From contig CM074762.1 of the NCBI GenBank assembly GCA_037355855.1, positions 4,216,001-4,280,000 on the forward strand: a stretch of 64,000 nucleotides of DNA, read 5' to 3'. Each line of letters starts with the position of its first letter. Positions within the stretch are counted from its first letter, which is position 1. Origin of the DNA: Pseudo-nitzschia pungens. Its lineage: Eukaryota > Bacillariophyta > Bacillariophyceae > Bacillariales > Bacillariaceae. Of the stretch, positions 20,986 to 31,752 are shown in pieces. The notes below the pieces were generated by a model. The model ran no database searches and was not told the DNA's origin. It saw only the letters and a list, made by a program, of their open reading frames with translations. A program made the position numbers and the translations under genes.

Positions 20986-21085
20986 GATTCGGAGTTCAGT
21001 GAATACCAGAGACAATACGCCATGCGCAAGGATAAGGAATAAGTTACTATATATACGTGACCATGTCTCTAATACAGCAGGAGTG

Positions 21086-21423
21086 TGTTGGAAATATGCC
21101 AAGTAACAATGCACGGTTTCATATGAGAGAGTACACATACTATGACCAGATGGTACCATCACAACTATCATGTGGTTAAAGAGCGAGGTGGCAGTGGAAC
21201 ACAAATTGGTCACAGAACATACATGTCATACTGATATTCCAAAATGATAGTGTTCAGTGGCATCATCAGCAGGAACCACGTGGTTGAAGTGGATGCGATC
21301 AGATTGCCACTGGATGACAGAAGAGTACCACTGAGTACGCATAGTTTAATTATTTGTATCTAACCAACAGAGTTAATTTTGCTCTTCTTAAGGTTTCGTA
21401 GTAAATTCCTACTAAGTTCAACA
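21086..21423 (+). repeat. Copia right LTR
   Basis: 338 bp matching 1899-2236; starts TGTTGGAAATATGCC, ends TTCAACA, followed by ATAAG. Confidence 0.92.
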
Positions 21424-21585
21424 ATAAGTATGTACATACAGTACCGGCGGTACTTATGGTTGCAACATCATGTTGTACTTATTCTATGATGCATCTGTAC
21501 TTACTCTTGGCTGTGTTGTCTTGTAGTGAAGCATCGCTGCTTGTGTTTTTTAGGAACATGTACCAGTAAGGTTACCCCCCATACA

Positions 21586-23616
21586 ATAATAATAATATAC
21601 TTATTTAAGTAGGAAAATCCACCGAAGGTGGTTAAAAGCTACTCAGTCTGTAACCAGACTTTATCGTCGCCTCAATCGAAGAGAGGTTAGGCCCCAAGTT
21701 GTAGAACGACGCGCCGCCTCAACCATGGGGAATAGGCCCCAGGTTGTAAGGACGGCTATTTTGCAAACGAACCTTGGTAAGAAACAGGAAAAAAACGAAC
21801 CAGTCCAGAGCACAACAGACACTGCTGTTGCAAAGCGTACAGGAAACGGGGTAACAAGAACGTGAAAGGGAAAGACACAAGCAAAACTGTCCCTCCAATG
21901 CTGGTGTGCAGCATCCGTAATGCTAGTGGTCAGCTGACACAAGCAAAACCCTGACTAGATACATGGTATCTGTAATGCTAGTGGTCAGCGTACAAAAGCA
22001 AAACTCCTCTCTGAATGCTGGATTGCAGCATCACCAGTAATGCGAGTAGTCATCCCCAAACACATCCCGAACCACATTCCTTACCACTGTATGGTACATA
22101 AAGTACAGAGCCTACTACCAAATTCGTAACAGCTGTCCTCCTGTTCGAACTTAGTAGTAGCCGGAAACACGTAGAGGCGGTGGAGCCTACTACCAAATTC
22201 AAATTCGTAACAGCTGGCCTTCTGTTCGAACTTGAACTTGCTCTCCTGTAGTAGCTTGGAAACAGGGGCTCTAAGTGAAAACACTTATGGACCATCAGGG
22301 CTGTAGGCTTGAAAACAGGTCTCTGCTGTACTGTGAACTGGAGGGGTATATGTAGGTGGTGGTGCGTTAAGTAACATGTACTTAGCAGCTTTGGGGCTTG
22401 GGTCATAAAAACAGTAGGTCCATAATCAAAAACAATTATGGACTATCAGGGCAGTAGACTTGAAAACAGATGACAGTTGAAGTGTGCATCTGAGAGGGTT
22501 ATGTAGGTAGGAGAGCCTTAAGCAAGCTGTACTTAGCGGCTTTGGGGCTTGGGTCAGGAAATAGTAGGACCTTAAGTGAGAACACTTATGGTCCAGCAGG
22601 GCAGTAGACTTGAAAACAGATGACAGTTGAAGTGTGCATCTGAGAGGTATATGTAGGTAGGAGAGCCTTAAGCAAGCTGTACTTAGCGGCTTTGGGGCTT
22701 GGGTAAGGAAACAGTAGGACCATAAGCGAAAACACTTATGGTCCATCAGGGCAGTAGACTTGAAAACAGATGACAGTTGAAGAATGCATCTGAGAGGTAT
22801 ATGTAGGTAGGGGAGCCTTAAGCAAACTGTACTTAGTGGCTTTAGGGCTTGGGTCAGGAAACAGTAGGACCATAAGCGAAAACACTTAGGGTCCATCAGG
22901 GCAGTAGACTTGGAAACAGATGACATTTATACAGTACACCTGAGAGGGTTATGTAGGTGGTGGAGCCTTAAGCAAACTGTACTTAGCGGCTTTGGGGCTT
23001 GGGTCAAGAAACAGTAGGACCATAAGTGAAAACACTTAGGGTCCAGCAGGGCAATGGACTTGAAAACAGATGACAGAATTTCTTTTTAGAAAAAAAGATT
23101 CCTACAGTGGAAGGGGCTGTTCGTGAACTTCGACTTGAAAAGACTTAAGAGGACTCAGCGAGGAACTTCGAAGAATGTAGAACATTAAGTGAGAATCACT
23201 TAAGCAGCTTGGAAACAGTGTAGAACATTAAGTATAAGATATACTTAAGGGCCTTGGAATGGAGCTGGGAAACAGATCGAAGCAGAAATACAACGTTGTT
23301 GTCGGTTTTGCTGTACGGTAGAATCTGTACTGGAAGTGCTGTAGAAAATTATGTGTCGGTTTGCTGCTGTTGCTGCTGCTCGATCGATCGGCCGAGTGGT
23401 GAATTGGCAACCAAAGCAACCAAACGAAGCATCCAGCAACTGAACCGATAGCAGAAACGAAGAGCGCAGGTCTTGGTTAATACATGTAGGTCCTGGGGTT
23501 GTGATTGGGGGTGTATAAGGGAGCGAGATATCGCATGGTAAAGTTGTGTAGAAATCTACGTATTTTTAGTACTGGAACATCGGAACGTCGGACAAAATGC
23601 GCTTCGCGCAAATTGT
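21586..23616 (-). mobile_element. Non-LTR-type retroposon (non-autonomous), 2031 bp, minus strand
   Basis: It is bounded by a perfect 17-bp direct repeat AGGTTACCCCCCATACA (21569-21585 and 23617-23633). On the minus strand the 3' end, next to the left repeat, carries a (TTA)4-type tail. About 20 nt upstream of the tail is a small hairpin CCACC-TTC-GGTGG (21624-21636 on the plus strand). Long target duplications plus a microsatellite tail preceded by a conserved hairpin are the signature of target-primed reverse transcription. A second copy starts at 63408 with the same 3' end. No reverse transcriptase frame is present; much of the body is a 153-bp tandem array. Inferred: an unusually long SINE or an internally deleted LINE mobilised in trans. 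Confidence 0.72.
22290..23080. repeat. 153-bp tandem array inside the retroposon
   Basis: Five diverged units anchored by AGACTTGAAAACAGATGACA near 22450, 22604, 22757, 22905 and 23050. Each also has GAGCCTTAAGCAAGCTGTAC, GGCTTTGGGGCTTGGGT and a small inverted motif CATAAGYGAAAACACTTATG. A 166-codon minus-strand frame exists only because 153 is a multiple of 3. Confidence 0.88.
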
Positions 23617-23633
23617 AGGTTACCCCCCATACA

Positions 23634-24053
23634 GTTGGAAGAATAGTAACGCATAGCATGGTTGGTCAATGAAAAACGATTTCCATTGAGAACATAATAG
23701 CATTGTAGTAGTAAAAGTACCTACTAGTACTAAAACTATTACTGCTAGCGGCTCATACTACTAGTAGTAGTACTATTACTCGTACTAGTAGTGGTGGTAG
23801 GACTACTACTAATACTATTAGTAAGAAATCCTCCTACTAGTACAAGTACTATCAGCCAAAATCATGCTTATGCTGCTGAAAGTGCTGCTGACTGCGTCAC
23901 TAGTACTGCTTGCAATTCATCCTCATATTGTGATCTGTTTGCGGTGGTGTTGGTTGCATTTTAGGCAAGCAGAAACCGTGATCTGATTCACAATCTTGAT
24001 TTCATAACAAGGCAATCACTTCCCTCAATCAAGTGGTTCCACAAAATAAAAAT
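23634..24053. other. Spacer with CTA/TAG-rich microsatellite
   Basis: Bases 23700-23850 are a diffuse ACTAGTAGT/TACTAC repeat. The rest is probably 3' flank of the following minus-strand gene. No frame of interest was seen. Confidence 0.6.
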
Positions 24054-26311
24054 CTAGCGGGGTGTAATTGCTGTAGCATGGTGATGATGCTTGTCAGTGA
24101 AGCCCTTCTTGCTGGTGGCTGATGGTGTACTATGATGGTTGACCAGGGAGCCGCACAAGATCACTGGTACGCGAGTGGGCGTTGGCATACCCGGCATGGA
24201 TTTTGCAATGTAAATTCGTCTGACGCAGGAAGCATGAGCGCGGACCTTGCAATCTTTGCGCCCGCATTCGCACTTCTTCATCAAGCCGCTGGAATCCTTG
24301 GAGCAAATGGAACATTTCTTCGCGGTAGAAGCGACTCCCGTGTTCTCATCGCCAGCACCGAGGCGGGGAATACTGATGCGGTTTACTATCGAGGAAGAAT
24401 GCTGGTGTTTGCTGTGTTCAACCTCCTCATTGACAGCACCAGAAGATGTGTCAGTATAGGAACTCTCATTTTGGGCAGTTGAAGTGAACGAAACATTTGT
24501 CTCGATCAGGTTTGTTGAATGTTTCAATCTTCTCTCCAAGGCATAAATCTTTGCGGCTTGAGACTCTTGCCGCTTGTCGGTCGCGAGTTTCTCCAACTTA
24601 AGACTCTGGAGAAGTTCTTTCTCCTTGTTCAACTGAATACTTATCGCTTGATAGTCCTTTTGAGTACGGGTTAGCTCTTCCTGGTGGGATGCCTTATGCT
24701 TCCGCAACGATGATTGATGTTCCTGGAGTTGTTGGTGAAGATGTTGATTTGCCTCCTCCCTGCAACGATGATGAGTTAGAAGTAGGTTGAGAGAAACGAA
24801 AGATTAGAGGCCCCCAGAAGGACTTAAATTTTTCCGACGTTCAAATGTTCCGATGGAAACTTACATATGGTCCAACGCCCGCTTGCAATCATCAAGAGCA
24901 TTCCTCGATTCGGCAGCGGCTGAAGTGGAATCCACTAATAGGCTCTGAGCAGAATTCAACTCGTCTTGTAGCTTGTCTGATCGGACCTGCAGGATTTCTA
25001 GAGTTGCTTGCAGCTCTTTGAATTTTCGTTTCATGACCAACTTCCCACTCCGCTCGTGTTCCAGATCCTCTTCGACCTCACCCATGCGGTCCTTCATTTG
25101 TCGAACACGTTGGTTCAACTTGCGTTGCTCCTGTTGCATTTTTTGTTTGGTCGCATTCGAATGAGCCAGATCAACTTGCGCTTGTACAAACTCGCGTTCC
25201 ATTCTTTCCACTCCAGCCCCAATATCTTCCTGTTCTTTCAACAACAGCAGTGACGCGCGTTTGGTTTCCTTGACGACCCTCTCAAAATCTTCGACCTTTT
25301 TAGCCAGAACAGCCGCGGTGGCTTCTGCCTCATTTGCTTCGTTTCTAGGAAGAATTGAAAAACAACCAAGAATGTGAGTATCCGCCAAGGAGATTTGACA
25401 AATGGCAGATTCTACACTTTCTCTGCAAATTCACCGAGTCCACAGTTGCAGGACAAACGAAATCATTCCTAACTACATTACCTTGCTTGGGTTGCATTTT
25501 GTGAGGCACGCTTCAACGCCATTCGAAGACGTGTTTCGTTGCTCGCCTGCTGTTTCTTGCTTTCTCGCAAGTCTTCAACGATCGCTTGAAGTTGAGTTAT
25601 TTCCGATTGCTGTGAATCAACCTTTTGTTGAAGGAGGAGGCATTCGGTCTGTTTTTCTCGAACCATCTTTTGTAGAATAGGGTTAATAGTGTTAGGATGA
25701 CCGTTGCCTCCGTTGATAGATCCATTTTCTTGTATTTCTTGCGATGATAGTCGTTGGAGTTGCCGATGCGACTTTCCTTGAGATGTCGAGGGCTGAACAG
25801 TTGTCCTAGAACTGGCGGAAGCAATCTTTGTGAATGCATCATCCAAGAGCATCTTGAATCGAGCTCCCTTGCGAGAAAAATCTTGCCAAGAAGGAATATT
25901 CGTAGTGTGAAGCAGTCCAGCTGACGACACCTCCTCAATACATCTTTTCTTCTTACCCCCACTAACGCCGGTATTGGTTCTGATGCAATCGGAATTGATA
26001 CTCGAGAAGAGCTCTACCGAATCAGACTTCTTGGATGTCTTTGTGGCGTTCGTCTGTGGAAAAACACAATCGCCGGTTCTGTGATTGTCGTTGCCGTTGC
26101 CGTTGCCGTTGTCGTTGTCGTTGTCGTTGTCGTTGCCATTGCCATTGCCATTGCCATTGCCATTGCCATTGCCATTGCCATTGCCAGTGTCGGTGCCATC
26201 GATGGATTTGTGACACGACGTTGATTCGTGGTTGATACCCTCGGCCAGTTGCGATGAATCACAATCTGTTGAATGGGTGGTAATGGACGTCATATCCGTT
26301 ATCATCGTCAT
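24054..26311 (-). CDS. Coiled-coil protein with C-terminal PHD-like zinc finger (three exons)
   Basis: Exons read on the minus strand are 26311-25482, 25344-24865 and 24759-24054. The introns are 137 and 105 bp, with donors GTAATG and GTAAGT and acceptors TTCCTAG and GTTGCAG. The joined length is 2016 nt, giving 671 residues. Exon 1 encodes a Ser/Thr-rich start (ATG at 26311), an acidic Gly/Asn-Asp/Asn dipeptide repeat from a GCCATT/GTCGTT hexamer microsatellite, and a short helix. Exons 1 end to 3 form a long coiled coil (about residues 215-515, Glu/Lys/Gln/Leu-rich). Near 586-616 is C-S-I-C...C-E-C-G-R-K-D-C-K-V-R-A-H-A-S-C, spacing like the second half of an extended PHD finger. The tail is His/Thr-rich. 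Family not recognised; a chromatin or scaffold role would be speculation. Confidence 0.78.
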
Positions 26312-26918
26312 CAAAATAGCTAAACTGTTATTTTAGAAATATGAAACATCATACGAGCGATGGATGTTCCAGATGTTTGCTGAGAATGTACGAAAGGCAT
26401 TGCGAAGCAAGATGCAGCAATCGTTGCTATTAGTATTATTTTCTGTCGGAAGAAAAACGAATCAATCAAAAAAATAATACTGTAATACGGTAAGGTTACG
26501 GTAAACCTTAGAAGAGGTCGGCATCATTTTTTTCGAAAACCAGGCTCATTGTAGAAATGGAGAACTGGTTAACGATTGTTAACGCTTGTTAGGCTACACG
26601 CCCGACTGACACCTGAAAAACTAAAACAGTTCTTAAATCACGAGGATCCACGACTTAGATTGAGAAGGGTTATCGACCAATCGAATTTCAGAATGTTGGC
26701 GAGTCCATCTGTCCGGAAGACGTCTTTCATCGGAAGCATGGTTTTGCTTGATGTTCGCATTATTTTTTGTAGTTGATGAACAGAAAGTGATGTGATCCGA
26801 AAAATTCGAAAATACAATACATACAGCCATCAGAGAACAGAGCATTCCAATTTTTTTATTCGATTGCCATACAATCAATTCCAGGAGCAACTGGATCTTT
26901 CGTTGTATTGACTTGAAA
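26312..26918. other. Divergent promoter region
   Basis: 607 bp between the start of the minus-strand coiled-coil gene and the start of the phosphohexomutase gene. It contains the near-palindromic TACGGTAAGGTTACGGTA at 26486-26503. Both promoters must lie here; no TATA box can be assigned with confidence. Confidence 0.5.
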
Positions 26919-29069
26919 ATGAAGTTCGTATTCCCTATCGGCAGAATCTCGGTATCGGCCATCTGTGCCATCCACCTAGTCTTTTTTAACCCAAGGTATG
27001 TCTCGTCGTTCACGCCTCATCGTATTGGCTCGACGATCGCAACCACCACACACCGACAAAACGTCAATCATGGTCTTGGCATGGTGCACATGCCCGACGA
27101 ATCTTCAGCGGCGTTCTCCACACCGTCAACGTCGTCGGACAAAGTGCAACAACGTGTTGGTGTTGCATCGGATGCTTTTCTGAAAGAATATTTTCAATCG
27201 GAAATAGATGATCTGAATCTACCACCAAGCATGTCCATCATCCGAAGAAGCATCGGACAGCTGGCTTCTGGATCCGACATTCGTGGTCAATTTGTTCCCA
27301 ATCCAGTAACAGGAAGAATGGCAGCTTTGGCTCGCTCTATTGGGAAAACCAAAATGCCGGCCTTAACACCCTTCGCCGCGCACTGTCTGGGTTATGCCTT
27401 TGCAACCATGTTAAAAGAGGAGCAGGAGCTGAATGGGAAGCAAGATGAAGAATTGACTATATGCATTGGGCGCGACCCAAGAGAGCACGGGTTGGTGTTG
27501 GCAGATTCTTTTGCCCGAGGGGCAGGCGGATTGAAAGGAGTAAAAGTGTACTATACGGGCATTGCCACGACCCCGGCTCTCTTCGAATTCTGTCGGTACG
27601 CATTGTATTTTTGTATGATTCTCTGTTTCATGAAATGATGGAGAGTGAGAGATTTTCAAAAAAACTTTCCTCTCTGCTTTATCAGTCTATCTAAAATTTT
27701 TCATTCGCTGAATCAACCCCTTCCTAGGTCTTCGTTATGCAATGGAGGGGTTATGGTCACAGCCTCACATTTACCTGGAGATCGAAACGGTTTCAAATTC
27801 TTTGACGCATACAATGGTGGATTTCAAAAGTTGCAAATTCGCAAAATGATTGAGATCGCACAAGATCATGCACAAGTATGGTTCAATTTGGGTCTCCTTC
27901 CACCTACCAATGTAGGCTACGTCTTCTGCGATGAATATGTTAATTGGATGCAGCACTACCAAGAACAACTCAAGCTCGCACTTATTAATCAAGTAAAGAA
28001 AAAGGAAAATCCCGAGAAACCTTTGAAAGGGCTTAGAATCGTTTTAAATGCTGGCAATGGATCGGGTGGTTTCTTCAGGAACGTTTTAGAGGATTTAGGG
28101 GCCAATGTCGATGGATCCATCAATACCGAATCCGATCCTACATTTCCACAAGGTATACCAAACCCAGAAAATGACAAGATGATTGAAGACACAATTCGAG
28201 CCTGCGAAAGCGCCAACGCTGACTTGGGAATTTTGCTTGACACAGATGCCGATCGATGTGGGCTGGTCGCTCCGAGGACGTACGAAAAAATGTCGACTCC
28301 ACTGGAGAAGGAAGGCGTGCTTTTCAAGCGAACACATTATGAACCCATTAACAAAAATCGCCTCATTGCTTTGATGGGTGTTATTTATGCTCGGCAATGC
28401 CCAAGATGCGCCATTGTCACAGACTCTGTAACGTCAAACGGTCTTTCCAGATTTTTGAAAGAAGAATTAAATCTGAATCACATCCGATTTGTACGGGGAT
28501 ACGCCAATGTGATCCAAAAGGCTAAGTCAGTGAACGCAGAAATGTCGGCAAACGCAGAGGTTGCCATCGAAACCTCTGGCCACTGTGCGGTTCGAGAAAA
28601 CGGCTTTTTGGACGATGGGACTTTCACAGCCATCAAGGTTTTGGGGTTACTTGCACAAGAGAACCAAGAAACGGCATCGACGACAAGAAAGTCTCTCCTA
28701 GATCTGATTTCAACTCTTGAAGAACTGGACGAAGTGATCGAATTCCGACTTCCTGGAAAAGACGGAAGTTTGGAAAGTGTCATCAGACTTTTTGATGTGG
28801 TTGCACTCGATATCGAAACTGGTTGTGAGGAGCAGTCGGAATGGTCAGTTGATCACGAAAACCTAGAAGGAATTCGAGTGTCTACAGGAAAGGATGGTGG
28901 ATACTTTCTTCTACGCAAGAGTCTACATGATCCTGTAATGTGTCTTCAGGTCGAAGCAACAAGCAAGGCAGCTGCGAAACAATTGATTACTGAACCATTG
29001 CTGAAACTTTTTCATTCAGAACCACAGATAGGACAAACTTTGGATCTATCCGCGTTAGAGCAATACTGA
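26919..29069 (+). CDS. Alpha-D-phosphohexomutase (phosphoglucomutase/phosphomannomutase type), probably plastid-targeted, two exons
   Basis: Exons 26919-27595 and 27728-29069 (intron 132 bp, donor GTACGC, acceptor TTCCTAG) give 672 residues. The N-terminus has a hydrophobic signal (I-S-V-S-A-I-C-A-I-H-L-V-F-F) followed by Y-V-S-S-F-T-P-H-R, which resembles the signal-cleavage/transit junction with Phe at +1 used in secondary plastids. Domain 1 shows S-D-I-R-G-Q-F and the active serine in T-A-S-H-L-P-G-D-R-N-G (Ser239; most relatives have T-A-S-H-N). The Mg loop D-T-D-A-D-R is at 397-402. A sugar-binding-type loop E-T-S-G-H and F-L-D-D-G-T are present, as is the C-terminal phosphate-contact region (R-V-S-T-G-K-D-G-G). 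The family interconverts hexose 1- and 6-phosphates. Substrate preference cannot be read from sequence alone. Confidence 0.88.
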
Positions 29070-29309
29070 ATTCAGACGGCATTAACTCATTCCCATAGCG
29101 CACAATGGTACAAGTTTCTTCGAACTACCAAGTTCAAGTTTTAATATTGCGACAAGCTTTCATCAGAAGAAAGCAGAAAAACTTGAATAGATCTTAATGG
29201 CACGGAAGCTGTGGGATGTTGAAAATGGTTTTTGATTTGAGTAGACCTGCTAGTGAAAGAAAAAAATTCTAAAGCTAGAGCCTCAAAAAGATCCTTCGCA
29301 TATCACAAT

Positions 29310-31079
29310 CTAGAAGAACCTCTTCAATGCAGTCGGAGCCGTATCTTTTGCAGTTTTTGGTTCGTTCGAGGGCTTAACGATTGTGCCTTCAGAACCTCCA
29401 TTGGTGAGGGCTTCCATTTCCTTCTCTTTCTCCCTTGCTTCCCGTAATTTGGCGACTTGTTCATCAATTACGTTTCGTTGTTTTCGTCTAAGTTGCGTTT
29501 GAATCTTACTCCTTCCCCGCTTCTTGGTAGCCTGTTTCTTTGGTTTCTTGTGAGCATTGGCTAGTTCTTCTGCATCCTTCAATCGTTCGTTACGAACCTC
29601 TGGTGTACTTTCTTCCATACCACCAATTTCGTTGGGGTCTAATGTGATCATATTGTGATCCAATTTGTCCAAGAGAGCACGTACTTCTGCCTCGCGTCGT
29701 TGCTTCTTATCTTGGAAAGGATTCAAGTTGTATTCTGTGGTATCCAAATTGGGTTCTCCCGATCCCGGAATAACGACGGACGCTACACCCTTAGAGTGAC
29801 CGATGGTACAAACATCTTCAAACGGGCGGAATCGGATTGTTTCTATAGGTCCACAAGCCGGAACCGTATGGCGCATGTAGGGATCTGTCACTTTTTTCAC
29901 CAGAGCTTCTGGAGACCAAAACGTTGCATGGCCTGCGTGACCAACTCCCAACACACGGCGTTGGGATATATCCAAGGATGTTGGAATTCCAGAAATACTG
30001 AAATAAGAGTGAGTACACTGGAATTTTCGCAAGTCCCATATCTTGATCTGGCGATCAGCACCGCCAGTGGCCATATAATTCCCCGATATGTCGATGGCCA
30101 TGGAGGTGATTGGTGCTCCTTTGTGGCAGTTCATTTTTGCCAGGTATTGATTGGAAGAAGGCGACCACAAGGTAACCGTACCGTTCGAGTGCCCCAAATG
30201 CATTACGGCATTTGAAGGGTTCTGACGAAGAACATTGCAAGGTCCAAGCTTGGTACGATGTTGTGCCACCAATCCACCTGTAGATGTGTCCTGATATACA
30301 AGATGTCCTGTCCGACCTACACTTGCTAAAAGCCAATGATAGGGCAAAAAGTCCAATGCCATGGGGTCATGATGCTCGCTCAATTTGTGTACTTCGGCTC
30401 CTGTGTCATCATAAATATACACATGGTTGGTTTGAGCTGCTGCCATTAAACTGAAATTGTGCAAAAAGCAGGCATCCCGCACCCGCTCCCGAACATCGAA
30501 TTCGTTATGGAGACTCAGATGATGTGCATCCATCAAAGCCAAATGCCCTCGTTGACCGAATAATATCGAGTAACGACCCGATCGATCAAATTTACATCCG
30601 AATGGTCCAGAAGGGAGGGTCAAATCATAAATATGCCGAGCAGTATTTTCGTCGAGATGATTGCGTTTGAGTTCTACCTGGGAGAGACTCGACGTGAATT
30701 CCATTTCGTGTTCGGCTTCGAGAAACCCAGCCTGTTCTGTGTTTAAAATGATCTGTGCATCGGCAGCAGCAACAGCGGCCTCATATCGCTTGGCTTTGTA
30801 AACTTTCAGCTTGGAATGCACCGCTTTGTCCTTTCGATTGATCCGCTTTTGAATTGATCGTTTCTGATATCCGTTCATCCGACTCGTCGGGATTGCCGTA
30901 TCCTTCTCAATCTTTCGAAGACGGTCTCTTTGTTGCCTATCAACGTTGTACTTTGCGATCACATCCTTGTCAGACACTGATCGTTTCTGTTGCTGAAGCT
31001 CATTAAGCCGTTGGTTCGCAGCCTTCTCCGTCATCCCACGGGAAACCCCAAAGGTTCCGAGATCTTCCTCGTTTGCCAT
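29310..31079 (-). CDS. UTP7: UTP7/WDR46, small-subunit processome WD-repeat protein
   Basis: A single-exon frame of 589 residues from the ATG at 31079; yeast Utp7 has 554 and human WDR46 610. The N-terminal 150 residues are basic and helical (R-K-I-E-K-D-T-A-I-P-T-S-R). The WD propeller follows (about 160-400), with recognisable blades such as M-A-T-G-G-A-D-R-Q-I-K-I-W-D-L-R-K. Next is the BING4CT signature region (Y-M-R-H, then P-I-E-T-I-R-F-R-P-F-E-D-V-C-T-I-G-H-S-K-G). A Lys/Arg-rich tail (K-K-P-K-K-Q-A-T-K-K-R-G-R) fits nucleolar targeting. In yeast Utp7 is part of the U3 snoRNP processome needed for 18S rRNA maturation. It converges with the phosphohexomutase gene, 240 bp apart. Confidence 0.95.
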   Translation of the reverse strand: MANEEDLGTFGVSRGMTEKAANQRLNELQQQKRSVSDKDVIAKYNVDRQQRDRLRKIEKDTAIPTSRMNGYQKRSIQKRINRKDKAVHSKLKVYKAKRYEAAVAAADAQIILNTEQAGFLEAEHEMEFTSSLSQVELKRNHLDENTARHIYDLTLPSGPFGCKFDRSGRYSILFGQRGHLALMDAHHLSLHNEFDVRERVRDACFLHNFSLMAAAQTNHVYIYDDTGAEVHKLSEHHDPMALDFLPYHWLLASVGRTGHLVYQDTSTGGLVAQHRTKLGPCNVLRQNPSNAVMHLGHSNGTVTLWSPSSNQYLAKMNCHKGAPITSMAIDISGNYMATGGADRQIKIWDLRKFQCTHSYFSISGIPTSLDISQRRVLGVGHAGHATFWSPEALVKKVTDPYMRHTVPACGPIETIRFRPFEDVCTIGHSKGVASVVIPGSGEPNLDTTEYNLNPFQDKKQRREAEVRALLDKLDHNMITLDPNEIGGMEESTPEVRNERLKDAEELANAHKKPKKQATKKRGRSKIQTQLRRKQRNVIDEQVAKLREAREKEKEMEALTNGGSEGTIVKPSNEPKTAKDTAPTALKRFF

Positions 31080-31752
31080 AATTGTTGTTTTAGTTTGCAG
31101 TTGAAGTGAATGTTACGAATTTGATATGCTGCCGCAGAATCGACTGCCCGCAGAGAGAGCGGTGGCATTAACTATTGAACGAGGCAACCACTTCGCAACG
31201 AGTAGTCGTAAGTCACTGGCCTTGGTATGGTATCAAAAATCTAAAATAGTTGACTCCAATCGAAACTTCAGTGTCAAAAAACTCGAAACAATTGTTTTTG
31301 TTTCGATCACTGAAAAGTTGATTTTAACGATTTTCGTAGCAACCGGATGAATGGCGCTCACTGGTCAACATGCGTGACTAAACAATCGTCTGAACTTCGT
31401 TCGTAATACAGTACAATTTTTTGCAAGGTACTTCTTCTAATAGTTTCCCCAAGCTTCCATGGTTCGATGAAAAACTAGTTTGTTCGGTTTTGGCATGATT
31501 GATGATGATGATTCATGATAATGCAACTTTTCTCCCCTCGTCATCGAAATGACAAATTTTTGGGCTGCACGTCGCTTAACTCAGCACAGTAACCTTACTC
31601 GTACTATGTTGTAATACTCGTACTCGTACTCGTACGAGTAAAATTGCTCTGAACCGGGATCTACGAAGGCTTTCTTCTCTCTCAACAAGACATCGCACGA
31701 TCAACATACAATCGCGTTCGCAGCACTGTCGCTGTTTTGGTTACCGTAGCAA
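31080..31752. other. Divergent promoter region (UTP7 / FMO)
   Basis: 673 bp. It contains GTAACCTTAC at 31589-31598 and a run of four ACTCGT units at 31615-31638 ending in CGTACGAG. A pyrimidine-rich tract (TTCTTCTCTCTC) lies about 80 bp before the FMO start. No additional gene is supported. Confidence 0.5.

Larger units (their letters stand above)
1899..21423 (+). mobile_element. Degenerate Ty1/copia LTR retrotransposon (CoDi-like), interrupted by nested insertions
   Basis: Two 338-bp LTRs (1899-2236 and 21086-21423) begin TGTTGGAAATATGCC and end TTCAACA. Flanks are ATAGG on the left and ATAAG on the right, a 5-bp duplication with one mismatch. The internal region, on the plus strand, reads gag, protease, GAG-pre-integrase, integrase, RNase H in Ty1/copia order, with sequence of the diatom CoDi type. 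The element is dead: a frameshift near 2700, a TGA at 13848, a one-base loss near 20231, a TGA at 20465, and deletion of the whole reverse transcriptase between integrase and RNase H. Subtracting the insertions at 2821-12268, 12274-12661 and 14143-19930 leaves about 3.9 kb of original element. Confidence 0.9.

Noticed and set aside
22426..22926. Minus-strand 166-codon gene in the retroposon
   Set aside because: It is the 153-bp repeat translated three times; substitutions show no codon-position bias by eye.
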